This document shows, piece after piece, positions 16,039-24,076 of a stretch of DNA of 64,000 nt; within the stretch, counting starts at the first letter, position 1, and each line of letters starts with the position of its first letter. A model generated the notes under the pieces. That model saw only the letters and a program-made list of their open reading frames with translations. It was not told the DNA's origin and ran no database searches. Position numbers and translations under genes: made by a program. This stretch comes from Streptomyces sp. Edi2. GTDB taxonomy: Bacteria; Actinomycetota; Actinomycetes; Streptomycetales; Streptomycetaceae. The stretch covers positions 5,791,501 to 5,855,500 of the forward strand of contig NZ_JBEJGX010000003.1 in the NCBI RefSeq assembly GCF_040253635.1, given 5' to 3'.

Positions 16039-17199
16039 ATGAGCGATCAGCGCGAACCACGCCACCAGCATTTTGAAACCGTTGCCATCCACGCAGGTCA
16101 GGAGCCCGACGCGGCCACCGGCGCGGTGGTACCGCCCATCTACCAGGTATCCACGTACAAGCAAGACGGAGTGGGCGGGCTCCGCGGCGGCTATGAGTAC
16201 AGCCGCAGCGCCAATCCGACCCGTACCGCCCTGGAGGAGAACCTCGCGGCCCTCGACGGCGGCCGCCGCGGCCTCGCCTTCGCCTCCGGCCTCGCGGCCG
16301 AGGACTGCCTGCTGCGCACCCTGCTGAGCCCCGGCGACCACGTCGTCATCCCCAATGACGCCTACGGCGGGACGTTCCGTCTCATCTCGAAGGTCGTCGA
16401 GCGCTGGGGCGTGGAATGGTCGGTGGCCGACACCTCCGACCCGAAGGCCGTACGCGACGCGCTGCGGCCCCGTACGAAGGCGATCTGGGTCGAGACGCCC
16501 AGTAACCCGCTGCTCGGCATCAGCGACATTGCGGCGCTGGCCGGGGTCGCCCATGACGCCGGGATCAAGCTGGTCGTCGACAACACCTTCGCCAGCCCCT
16601 ACCTCCAGCAGCCGCTCGCCCTCGGCGCGGACGTGGTGGTCTACTCCACGACCAAGTACATGGGCGGGCATTCCGACGTGGTCGGCGGCGCTCTTGTCGT
16701 CAACGACGACGCCCTCGGCGAGGAACTGGCCTACCACCAGAACGCGATGGGCGCGGTCGCCGGACCGTTCGACGCCTGGCTCGTGATGCGCGGCATCAAG
16801 ACGCTCGCCGTCCGTATGGACCGGCACAGCGCCAATGCGGCCCGCATCGCGGACCTGCTGGCCTCGCACAAGAAGGTGACCCGCGTCTACTACCCGGGGC
16901 TGGCCGAGCACCAGGGCCACGAGGTCGCCGCCAAGCAGATGCGGTCCTTCGGCGGCATGGTGTCGTTCCAGGTCGCGGGCGGTGAGCAGGCGGCAGTGGA
17001 GGTCTGCAACCGTGCCAAGCTGTTCACCCTCGGCGAGTCGCTGGGCGGTGTCGAGTCGCTGATCGAGCACCCGGGGCTGATGACGCACGCCTCGACGGCC
17101 GGGTCGCTGCTGGAGGTCCCGAACGACCTCGTGCGGCTCTCGGTCGGCATCGAGTCGGTCGACGACCTGCTGGCCGATCTCACGCAGGCGCTGGGCTGA
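16039..17199 (+). CDS. metB: Cystathionine gamma-synthase
   Basis: The 386-residue PLP enzyme belongs to the Cys/Met metabolism family. The active-site Lys206 lies in YSTTKYMGGH, the PLP phosphate is bound by SGLAAEDC, and the substrate-binding blocks EYSRSANPTRTALE and VETPSNPLLG are present. It condenses an activated homoserine ester with cysteine to give cystathionine; a gamma-lyase role cannot be excluded from sequence alone. The start is the ATG at 16039; the upstream frame is not conserved in type. Its last codons are duplicated beyond the stop. Confidence 0.92.
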   Translation: MSDQREPRHQHFETVAIHAGQEPDAATGAVVPPIYQVSTYKQDGVGGLRGGYEYSRSANPTRTALEENLAALDGGRRGLAFASGLAAEDCLLRTLLSPGDHVVIPNDAYGGTFRLISKVVERWGVEWSVADTSDPKAVRDALRPRTKAIWVETPSNPLLGISDIAALAGVAHDAGIKLVVDNTFASPYLQQPLALGADVVVYSTTKYMGGHSDVVGGALVVNDDALGEELAYHQNAMGAVAGPFDAWLVMRGIKTLAVRMDRHSANAARIADLLASHKKVTRVYYPGLAEHQGHEVAAKQMRSFGGMVSFQVAGGEQAAVEVCNRAKLFTLGESLGGVESLIEHPGLMTHASTAGSLLEVPNDLVRLSVGIESVDDLLADLTQALG

Positions 17200-17265
17200 C
17201 CCAGGCGACCGACCCAGGCGCTGGGCCTCACGCAGGGACCGGTCTCACGCAGGCTCTGCGCTGAC
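17179..17265. repeat. metB 3'-end duplication across the stop codon
   Basis: The 22 bases 17179-17200, which include the last six codons and the TGA, recur at 17244-17265 with 20 of 22 matches, and partial copies (GACCCAGGCGCTGGGC, CTCACGCAGG) lie between. The duplicated unit therefore contains a stop codon. Confidence 0.85.
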
Positions 17266-17276
17266 GCACCGGTCGC

Positions 17277-17603
17277 TCACCGCCGGTCGCTCACCACCCC
17301 CCTCCGCGGGAGGGGTGGTGCCGGCCGCGGGGGCAGCCGGTCCAGCAGTCCGCCGCGCGGCCGGCGGTGCCGCCGGGCGGTGTGCGCGATGGCGGTACCG
17401 CCCTGCTCCTTAAGAGCTTGGGGGAGGGCGGCCGTCTCCGGGCGGGTGCGCTCGTACGGATCGTCGCCGCGCAGCCGGTCCCAGCCGGCGTATGTCCGCG
17501 CGAGTGCGCAGGTCCGCAACTCCTCGGCGGCCGGAGCGGGTCGGGAAGCGGGCTCGCCGGTCAGCAGGTGGCGATGCAGGAGGTGGCCCGCCGCGCCCGC
17601 CAC
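17277..17603 (-). pseudogene. Possible ECF sigma factor remnant
   Basis: The frame reads FVAGAAGHLLHRHLLTGE, then an Ala-rich helix and ALARTYAGWDRLRGDDPYERTR, a pattern resembling region 2 of SigE-like ECF sigma factors. After RRHRRPRGGLLDRL the sequence becomes low-complexity Pro/Arg, and region 4 is missing. The only start is an internal GTG at 17603; the sigma-like sequence begins before it. Best read as a truncated or frameshifted remnant. Confidence 0.35.
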
Positions 17604-17790
17604 GAACAGCTCGACCTCACGGGCCTGGCGGCGCTCCTGCCCCGGCCGTCGCTCTCGTACCGCGCCTCCCGGATGACGGGCACCCGACCGGCCCCCGAAC
17701 CCCCGACCTCGCGGGGATCCTCAGCCCTCTGGAGGACACCCGGCCCCCTGGGCACCTATGGCACGGCAGCGCGTCCGCCGGGTCAAGAGG

Positions 17791-17826
17791 TGCGACGTGT
17801 GCGGCGTGTGCGACGTGTGCGACGTG
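17791..17826. repeat. Nonamer tandem array (TGCGACGTG x4)
   Basis: Four consecutive 9-bp units, TGCGACGTG with one TGCGGCGTG, are followed to about 17920 by GGCAGGCGCG-type repeats. No gene is supported in 17604-17946. Confidence 0.9.
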
Positions 17827-17946
17827 CGGCAGTCCGTGGACAGGCGGCCGGGCAGGCGCGCGGGCAGGCAGGCGGCCGGGCGGTCAGGCGCGCGGTTGGC
17901 CAGGCGCGGTTGAGCAGGCGGCCCAGGACGTCGCCGGAACGTCACC

Positions 17947-18447
17947 TCAGGACGTCGGGCCCACCGGCGGCAAGGACGCGGTGATGTCGGAGAGGGACGC
18001 GTTGAAGCGCGTCAGGAGCGTGGTGAACGCCGTGCGCTCCTCCTCGGTCCACTGCTCCGTCACCAGCGCCATCAGCGCGCGGCGGGACGTGCGGACCTCC
18101 TCCAGGCGGGCGTGGCCGCGCTCGGAGAGCTGAAGCACCACGGCCCGGCCGTCCTCCGGATGGGTGGCACGGCTGACCAGTCCGGAGTCGACCAGCGGGG
18201 CGACCTGCCGGGTGACCGTCGAGGAGTCGATGCCCATACCGGCGGCCAGGGCCTTCACGCCCATCGGACCCTCCTGGTCGAGGCGGTTGAGCAGCAGGTA
18301 GGCGGCGCGGTCCATGGAATTGCGCGCCTGCCCGACGCCGCCGAGCCGGCTCTGTTCTGCGCGGCGGGCGAAGACGGCCACTTGGTGCTGCAGCGCGTCG
18401 AGGAGAGCGGGGTCGGTGTGGGTCGTCATGTCCGAAGAGGTGGGCAT
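17947..18447 (-). CDS. MarR-family transcriptional regulator
   Basis: The 166-residue protein has the MarR winged helix: ALAAGMGIDSSTVTRQVAPLVDSGLVSR followed by the wing HPEDGRAVVLQLSERG. N-terminal and C-terminal helices (LLNRLDQEGP, VTEQWTEEERTAFTTLLTRFN) would form the dimer. The ATG at 18447 is preferred; one at 18429 is the alternative. It is divergent from ilvA, so it could control that gene, itself, or both. The long open frame that continues upstream on the same strand to 21363 is antisense to ilvA and the ABC transporter and is not real. Confidence 0.88.
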   Translation of the reverse strand: MPTSSDMTTHTDPALLDALQHQVAVFARRAEQSRLGGVGQARNSMDRAAYLLLNRLDQEGPMGVKALAAGMGIDSSTVTRQVAPLVDSGLVSRATHPEDGRAVVLQLSERGHARLEEVRTSRRALMALVTEQWTEEERTAFTTLLTRFNASLSDITASLPPVGPTS

Positions 18448-18654
18448 GGCCGGGAGCTCGCTTCGATGGAAGTGCGTATGGATGGGAGGACAGCGTACGC
18501 GGACCCGGCGTGAGGCGTCCCTGGGCTGTCCATTCCGATAACGCCCCGTAACCCCCGGCGGCCGTACGGGGGCGCGCCGCTCGGTTCCGCCACGTGCCTG
18601 ATCGCCATTCGGGCAGAAAACGCTCCACGGAGGCCGAACTGCAAGACTGGCGCC

Positions 18655-19989
18655 ATGGCTGCCCACACGCCGCGTACGCCGCACGGAACCTCCGCCTCCG
18701 CGCACGGAACCGCTGCCTCCGCGCACGGAACCTCCGCCCTGGCGGACGGAGCCTCTGCCCCGGCGCACCGTGCCGAGGACCCGGCCGCCGCGGTGACGGT
18801 CGATGACGTACGCGAGGCGCACAAGATGCTCTCGGGTGTCTCCCGGGCCACCGCGATGGAGGGCAGCCGCTATCTGTCCGGGCTGGTCGGCGCCCCCGTC
18901 CACCTCAAGTGCGAGAACCTCCAGCGCACCGGCTCCTTCAAGATCCGTGGCGCCTACGTGCGGATCGCCGGGCTCTCGGCGCGCGAGCGGGAGGCCGGTG
19001 TGGTGGCCGCCAGCGCCGGCAACCACGCCCAGGGCGTGGCGCTCGCGGCGTCGTTGCTGGGGGTGCGGTCGACGGTGTTCATGCCGGTCGGCGCCCCGTT
19101 GCCGAAGGTCGCCGCCACCCGCGAATACGGCGCCGAGGTACGCATGTACGGCCAGGTGGTGGACGAGACGCTGGCCGCCGCCCAGGAGTATGCGCGCGAG
19201 ACCGGCGCGGTCTTCATCCACCCCTTCGACCACCCCGACATCATCGCCGGCCAGGGCACCGTCGGCCTGGAGATCCTGGAGCAGTGCCCCGAGGTACGGA
19301 CCATCGTCGTCGGGGTCGGCGGCGGCGGTCTCGCCGCGGGGGTCGCGCTCGTGGTCAAGGCGTTGCGGCCCGATGTGAAGGTCGTCGGGGTGCAGGCGGC
19401 GGGGGCGGCCTGCTATCCGCCGTCCCTGGCGGCCGGGCGCCCGGTGGCGATCGAGGGTCTTTCGACGATGGCGGACGGTATCAAGGTGGGGCGGCCCGGC
19501 GAGGTGACGTTCGGGATGGTCGAGAAGCTGGTGGACGAGGTCCGTACGGTCACCGAGGGCCAGCTCTCCAGGGCGCTGCTGTTGTGCCTGGAGCGGGCGA
19601 AGCTGGTGGTGGAACCGGCCGGGGCGAGCCCCGTGGCGGCGCTGCTCGCCGATCCGGAGTCCTTCCAGGGGCCGGTGGTCGCGGTGCTGTCCGGCGGCAA
19701 TGTCGACCCGCTGCTGCTGCAGCGCATCCTGCGGCACGGCATGGCGGCCGGCGGGCGCTACCTCTCGCTGCGGCTGCGGCTGACGGACCGGCCGGGGGCG
19801 CTGGCGACACTGCTCGGGGTGCTCTCCCAGGCCGATGCGAATGTGCTCGACGTCGGCCATGTGCGGACGGACCCCCGGCTCGGGCTGACCGAGGTCGAGG
19901 TGGAGCTGCATCTGGAGACGCAGGGGCCGGCGCACTGCGACGAGCTGCGCACGGCGCTGCACGAGGCGGGGTACGTCATCGCGGAGTAG
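18655..19989 (+). CDS. ilvA: Threonine ammonia-lyase with ACT domain
   Basis: The 444-residue PLP enzyme deaminates threonine to 2-oxobutanoate for isoleucine synthesis. PLP Lys96 is in TGSFKIRGA; other blocks are SAGNHAQGVA, the phosphate-binding VGVGGGGLAAG, and ALLSGGN-like AVLSGGNVDP. An ACT-type regulatory domain (YLSLRLRLTDRPGALATLLGVL) covers about residues 365-444. The first 45 residues are an added low-complexity leader made of four 7-residue repeats before the conserved VTVDDVREAH, so the native start could also be internal, though the ATG at 18655 is the only good one. Confidence 0.92.
   Translation: MAAHTPRTPHGTSASAHGTAASAHGTSALADGASAPAHRAEDPAAAVTVDDVREAHKMLSGVSRATAMEGSRYLSGLVGAPVHLKCENLQRTGSFKIRGAYVRIAGLSAREREAGVVAASAGNHAQGVALAASLLGVRSTVFMPVGAPLPKVAATREYGAEVRMYGQVVDETLAAAQEYARETGAVFIHPFDHPDIIAGQGTVGLEILEQCPEVRTIVVGVGGGGLAAGVALVVKALRPDVKVVGVQAAGAACYPPSLAAGRPVAIEGLSTMADGIKVGRPGEVTFGMVEKLVDEVRTVTEGQLSRALLLCLERAKLVVEPAGASPVAALLADPESFQGPVVAVLSGGNVDPLLLQRILRHGMAAGGRYLSLRLRLTDRPGALATLLGVLSQADANVLDVGHVRTDPRLGLTEVEVELHLETQGPAHCDELRTALHEAGYVIAE
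18681..18764. repeat. 21-bp x4 repeat coding the IlvA leader
   Basis: Four 21-bp units starting GCACGGAACC or GGACGGAGCC encode HGTSASA, HGTAASA, HGTSALA and DGASAPA. The reading frame is kept because the unit is a multiple of three. Confidence 0.95.
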
Positions 19990-19990
19990 T

Positions 19991-20067
19991 GGCGGTACGG
20001 GCTCGAAGGGCGGTACGGGCTCGAAGCGGCGGCGGCACGGGCGCGCACTGGCAGTACGGACTCGAAG
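19991..20067. repeat. 18-bp repeats directly after the ilvA stop
   Basis: GGCGGTACGGGCTCGAAG occurs twice in perfect tandem (19991-20008, 20009-20026), starting one base after the ilvA stop, and again with two mismatches at 20050-20067. The remainder to 20280 is GC-rich and without a gene. Confidence 0.93.
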
Positions 20068-20280
20068 CGGTAATACGGGCTCCTGGTGCGGCGGCCCGTA
20101 CGGGCCCGCGGTGCGGCGGCGCGCCGGTGCGCGCAGATGCCGTGCGAGGTACCGGGATACCGCAAAAGGGATCGCCGCAAAGGGATAGGGCGCAAGGGGC
20201 GTGTGGGTATAGCGTGGCGCCCCCCACACGCGCCGACAAACGCCTGTTCCCCTTCTGTTCGTGCGCGGAAAATCGAAATT

Positions 20281-20299
20281 TGTATCGCGATGTATCGCG
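20281..20299. promoter_or_regulatory. TGTATCGCG direct repeat upstream of the ABC exporter
   Basis: TGTATCGCG occurs at 20281-20289 and 20291-20299, exactly one helical turn apart, in an AT-richer patch 135 bp before the ATP-binding gene. TATCGCGAT-type words are used by PadR-like regulators of Streptomyces ABC exporters, so this is a plausible operator. The cognate regulator is not adjacent. Confidence 0.5.
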
Positions 20300-20433
20300 T
20301 TTGGATGTACCGTCGTGGTCACGGGGTGCCAGGCAGTCGTGGCGTTCCGTTGCGGACTAATGCCGCAGAGCGGGCATAAGCCGCCGATCGTAATATTCGA
20401 CCTGGAACTGACCCAAGCCATGGGAGAACCCAT

Positions 20434-21591
20434 ATGCCAGGCGCCATTTACGCCGAAGGTCTGGTGAAGACGTTCGGCGACGTGAGGGCACTGGACGGCG
20501 TCGATCTCGACGTCCCCGAAGGAACCGTCCTCGGAATGCTCGGCCCCAACGGTGCCGGCAAGACCACTGCCGTACGTGTCCTGACGACCCTGCTCCGGCC
20601 CGACCGCGGCAAGGCGGTGGTCGCCGGGATCGACGTCCTCGCGCAGCCCGACGAGGTGCGTCGCTCGATAGGCCTGTCCGGTCAATTCGCCGCCGTGGAC
20701 GAGTACTTGACCGGTCGCGAGAACCTGACAATGGTCGGCCAGCTCTACCAGATGAGCGGACGTGACGCCAAGCGCCGGGCCGCTGAACTGCTGGAACGCT
20801 TCCATCTCGGTGACGCCGCCGACCGCACCGCCAAGACCTACTCCGGCGGTATGCGCCGCCGGCTCGACCTGGCTGCCGCACTGGTCGTCAGCCCGCCCGT
20901 GATGTTCATGGACGAGCCGACCACCGGCCTGGACCCCCGTAACCGACAGGCGCTGTGGGACGTCATCCAGGAACTGGTGGCGGGCGGCACGACCCTGCTG
21001 CTCACCACGCAGTATCTGGAGGAGGCCGACCGCCTCGCCCACGACATCTGCGTCGTCGACCATGGCAAGGTCATCGCCCGGGGCACCTCCGACCAGCTCA
21101 AGGCGCGTACCGGCGGCGAACGCGTCGAGGTCGTGGTGCACGCCCCGGAACACCTCACCGTCGCCGACGAGGTCCTGCGCGGCTTCGGCAAGGGCGAGGG
21201 CACGGTCGAACCGCACACCCGCAAGCTCACCATCCCCGTGACGGGCGGTGCCAAGCTGCTCGCCGAGGTCATCCGCGAACTGGATGCGCGCGGGGTGGAG
21301 ATCGACGACATCGGGCTCCGCCGTCCGACCCTCGACGACGTGTTCATCTCGCTGACCGGGCACACCGCGGAGGCGGCGGAGGAGAACGGCGCGGGCGGCA
21401 AGGGCTCCGTGGGGCGGCAGAAGAGGGGCGGCAAGGACGGCAAGCCCAGCAAGGACGGCAAGGGCAGCAAGGACGCCGGGGCGGCCGGTCCTGGCGAGTC
21501 GGGGCCGGCGGCCCGGGTGGCAGATGCGGGCGCGGGCGTACCGACGGATGTGGCCGTCGGCGTGCCGACCGGCAAGGAGGGCGTGAAGTGA
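20434..21591 (+). CDS. DrrA-type ABC transporter ATP-binding protein
   Basis: The 385-residue protein has Walker A GPNGAGKTT (about 36-44), the Q-loop region LSGQFAAVDEYLTGRENL, signature YSGGMRRRLDLA, Walker B VMFMDEPTTGLDP and an H-loop TTQYLEEAD. This set, with the C-terminal RRPTLDDVFISLTG, is typical of daunorubicin-resistance (DrrA) ATPases. After residue 315 there is a tail of about 65 residues rich in Gly, Lys, Ala and Asp (GGKDGKPSKDGKGSKDA) not found in DrrA itself. It is coupled to the permease by a GTGA overlap. Confidence 0.92.
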   Translation: MPGAIYAEGLVKTFGDVRALDGVDLDVPEGTVLGMLGPNGAGKTTAVRVLTTLLRPDRGKAVVAGIDVLAQPDEVRRSIGLSGQFAAVDEYLTGRENLTMVGQLYQMSGRDAKRRAAELLERFHLGDAADRTAKTYSGGMRRRLDLAAALVVSPPVMFMDEPTTGLDPRNRQALWDVIQELVAGGTTLLLTTQYLEEADRLAHDICVVDHGKVIARGTSDQLKARTGGERVEVVVHAPEHLTVADEVLRGFGKGEGTVEPHTRKLTIPVTGGAKLLAEVIRELDARGVEIDDIGLRRPTLDDVFISLTGHTAEAAEENGAGGKGSVGRQKRGGKDGKPSKDGKGSKDAGAAGPGESGPAARVADAGAGVPTDVAVGVPTGKEGVK

Positions 21592-22466
21592 GCACGGTGA
21601 CCGAAACGGCCGGCGACGCCCGTATCCGTACCCCGCTGTCCCGAGGCGGCTTCAGCCGGTCGGTACGCGACTCCCTGGTCGTCGCCAAGCGCAATCTGAT
21701 CCGGATGATCCGGATCCCCGAAGTAGTGATCTTCGGCCTCATTCAGCCGATCATGTTCGTGGTGCTGTTCACCTACGTCTTCGGCGGCTCCATCAACGTC
21801 CCCGGTGCCCCGCCGGGCGACGATCAGGCCTACCACGAGTTCCTGATGGCCGGGATCTTCGCGCAGACCGTCACCTTCGCCACGGCGGGTGCCGGCGCGG
21901 GGATCGCCGATGACATGCACAAGGGCCTGATCGACCGGTTCCGGTCGCTGCCGATGTCCCGCGGTGCGGTGCTCACCGGCCGTACCCTCGCCGACCTCGT
22001 GCAGACCGCGCTGACGCTGGTGGTGCTGGCGGTCGTCGCGCTGCTGATCGGCTGGCGTTCCCACGAGAACATCGCCGAGGTGCTGGCCGGCTTCGCACTG
22101 CTGCTCCTGCTCGGCTACGCCTTCTCCTGGATCGGCGCGCTCATCGGGCTGACGGTGCGGACGCCCGAGGCGGCCACCTCGGGCGGGCTGATCTGGCTCT
22201 TCCCGCTGACCTTCATCTCGAATGCGTTCGTACCGGTCGACGGCATGCCGTCGTTCCTGCAGCACATTGCGGAGTGGAACCCGTTCAGCGCGACGGTGGC
22301 CGCCGCCCGGCAGCTGTTCGGCAACACCATCGACAAGGCGCCCACGTCGGTGACCGGGGCCTGGCCGATGGACCACCCGGTGCTGGCCTCGGTGATCTGG
22401 TCCGTCCTGATCATCGCGGTCTTCCGGACGCTGGCCGTCCGCAAATACCGGTCGGCTACGGCATGA
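21588..22466 (+). CDS. DrrB-type ABC transporter permease
   Basis: The GTG start at 21588 overlaps the ATPase stop. The 292-residue ABC-2 permease has six predicted helices, beginning with VVIFGLIQPIMFVVLFTYVFGG, and the conserved GIADDMHKGLIDRFRSLPMSRGAVLTGRTLADL loop that contacts the ATPase. Together the two proteins form an exporter for small molecules such as hydrophobic antibiotics; substrate is unknown. Confidence 0.92.
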   Translation: MSTVTETAGDARIRTPLSRGGFSRSVRDSLVVAKRNLIRMIRIPEVVIFGLIQPIMFVVLFTYVFGGSINVPGAPPGDDQAYHEFLMAGIFAQTVTFATAGAGAGIADDMHKGLIDRFRSLPMSRGAVLTGRTLADLVQTALTLVVLAVVALLIGWRSHENIAEVLAGFALLLLLGYAFSWIGALIGLTVRTPEAATSGGLIWLFPLTFISNAFVPVDGMPSFLQHIAEWNPFSATVAAARQLFGNTIDKAPTSVTGAWPMDHPVLASVIWSVLIIAVFRTLAVRKYRSATA

Positions 22467-22521
22467 GCGTCACTGCTTGAGCGGCCCTGGTGCCGCAGAC
22501 GCGGCGAGTGCCGCAGACAAG

Positions 22522-22564
22522 GCGAAGCGGCCCGGAACATCCATGGTGTTCCGGGCCGCTTCGC
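22522..22564. terminator. Bidirectional hairpin between the ABC permease and greA
   Basis: Two perfectly complementary 18-base arms (22522-22539 starting GCGAAGCGGCCC, and 22547-22564) flank a 7-base loop. It lies between convergent genes and can serve both. Confidence 0.9.
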
Positions 22565-22586
22565 TGTCTCAGGGGTGTCTCGGGCG

Positions 22587-23084
22587 TCAGCCGGTGTACG
22601 GCTTCGCGTCGAGGATCTTCACGGCCGCCTTCTTGCCGTTGGGGAGCTCGTACTCCGCCTCGGCGCCGACCTTCTTGCCGTTCACGCCGGTGCCCAGCGG
22701 CGACTGGGGGGAGTAGGTCTCGATGTCCGAGCTCGCGTACTCCCGGGAGGCCAGAAGGAACGACAGCGTGTCGTCCGGGTCCCCGTCGAACGCGATGGTG
22801 ACGACCATGCCGGGGGCGACGACGCCGGTGGCGGCAGGCGCTTCGCCGACCTTGGCGGTCTGCAGCAGCTGGGTGAGCTGGCGGACACGCAGTTCCTGCT
22901 TGCCCTGCTCTTCCTTGGCCGCGTGGTACCCGGCGTTCTCCTTCAGGTCACCTTCCTCGCGGGCCGCCGCGATCTTCTCGGTGATCTCGGCGCGTGCGGG
23001 ACCAGACAGGTGCTCCAGCTCTGCCTTGAGCTGGTCATACGCCTCCTGGGTAAGCCAGGTGACGTTTTCGCTGGTCTGGGTCAC
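22587..23084 (-). CDS. greA: Transcription elongation factor GreA
   Basis: The 165-residue protein has the GreA N-terminal coiled coil with the acidic tip (IAAAREEGDLKENAGYHAAKEEQG), whose Asp/Glu pair stimulates RNA cleavage in backtracked RNA polymerase, and a C-terminal FKBP-like domain (PGMVVTIAFDGD, YSPQSPLGTGVNGKKVG). The GTG at 23084 begins the conserved MTQTSENVTWLTQEAYD. The upstream extension of the frame is non-coding. Confidence 0.95.
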   Translation of the reverse strand: MTQTSENVTWLTQEAYDQLKAELEHLSGPARAEITEKIAAAREEGDLKENAGYHAAKEEQGKQELRVRQLTQLLQTAKVGEAPAATGVVAPGMVVTIAFDGDPDDTLSFLLASREYASSDIETYSPQSPLGTGVNGKKVGAEAEYELPNGKKAAVKILDAKPYTG

Positions 23085-23350
23085 AGGTGCTCCTCGTCGG
23101 TACTGGGGATAAATCAAACGCCCTACCAGGAAGGTTTGCGCCTTCACAGGTGGGCGAAACCACGAGCCTAACAATTCCGGCACAAAACGGGGAAGAGGAA
23201 ATTCACAGCGGCCGCACAGGAACGCATCATCGCTGATCAGAGGCGGTGACGACACGCCCCGCGGGGAAACGGCGCGGTGGGGCGGGGTGCAGTGAGCGGT
23301 GGGGCGGGCGATGCGGGTGTGGTGAGGGGTGTGCGGGGCTCAGGGCCATG

Positions 23351-23460
23351 CGCCGGGGATGCGGGCGGGTCCTGGGCGTGCGGGGTGTCCCGGGGCTGTG
23401 CGCCGGGGATGCGGGCGGGTCCTGGGCGTGCGGGGTGTCCCGGGGCTGTGCGCCGGGGGA
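23351..23460. repeat. Perfect 50-bp tandem duplication
   Basis: Positions 23351-23400 and 23401-23450 are identical, and a third copy begins at 23451 (CGCCGGGG). It lies in the 450-bp gap between greA and the DUF4307 gene, which has no gene of its own. Confidence 0.97.
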
Positions 23461-23534
23461 TGTGGGTGTGGTGAGAGGTGTGCGAGGGTGCCCCGGTACC
23501 TGGCGCCGGTGTGGCCGGGCGCCTGCCGTGCAGG

Positions 23535-23945
23535 TCAGCCGTTGCCCGAGGCCGTGCAGCCGACGAGGACGGCATTGGTGGCCCGCTTCGTGGTCCGCAC
23601 CGTGACCTCGGTGTCCACCTGGGCCGAGCGCTGGTCGACGGTGACGTCCTTGCGGCCGACCTCGGAGCCGTCCTCGGCTTGCGAACGGAGCGTGCACACG
23701 CCCTTGCTGCCCGTGTCCTTGACGACCTCGAGGTGCACCTTGACGGCGTGGTCGGAGACCGCGTCCCAGGTGATCACACGGGCGCTGAGGTCCTGCCCGG
23801 AGATGTACGAGATGCCGGACCAGCCGATCACACCCAGCAGAGCGGCGCCGAGCACCGCGCCAATGATCTTGAGCTTACGGTCGGCACGCGCATCCGCGGA
23901 GCGGCCGTAGCGTCCGTCGGGGAGCCCGTCGCGCACCGCGGTCAT
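23535..23945 (-). CDS. DUF4307 membrane protein
   Basis: The 136-residue protein has a basic N-terminus (GRYGRSADARADRKLK), one transmembrane helix (IIGAVLGAALLGVIGWSG) and an extracytoplasmic beta-rich domain, as in the actinobacterial DUF4307 family that is usually encoded next to mca. Two Cys residues (CTLRS, VGCTASGNG) may pair outside the cell. AGGAGG seven bases before the ATG at 23945 fixes the start. It is divergent from mca. Confidence 0.88.
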   Translation of the reverse strand: MTAVRDGLPDGRYGRSADARADRKLKIIGAVLGAALLGVIGWSGISYISGQDLSARVITWDAVSDHAVKVHLEVVKDTGSKGVCTLRSQAEDGSEVGRKDVTVDQRSAQVDTEVTVRTTKRATNAVLVGCTASGNG

Positions 23946-24076
23946 GATCCATCCTCCTGGTCGGGGGGACCTGAGCAACGAACCCCCGGGGGGTCCCCGC
24001 CCCAGGGAATACAGCGCCCCCTCGCTTCGGTCACTATAGGAGGCATCTTCTCCGGCCCTTTACTGAGGATCGAGTC

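Noticed and set aside
17947..21363. A continuous 1138-codon open frame on the minus strand
   Set aside because: Only its last 166 codons (MarR) are real. The rest is antisense to ilvA and the ABC ATPase and shows no domain; high GC suppresses stops.
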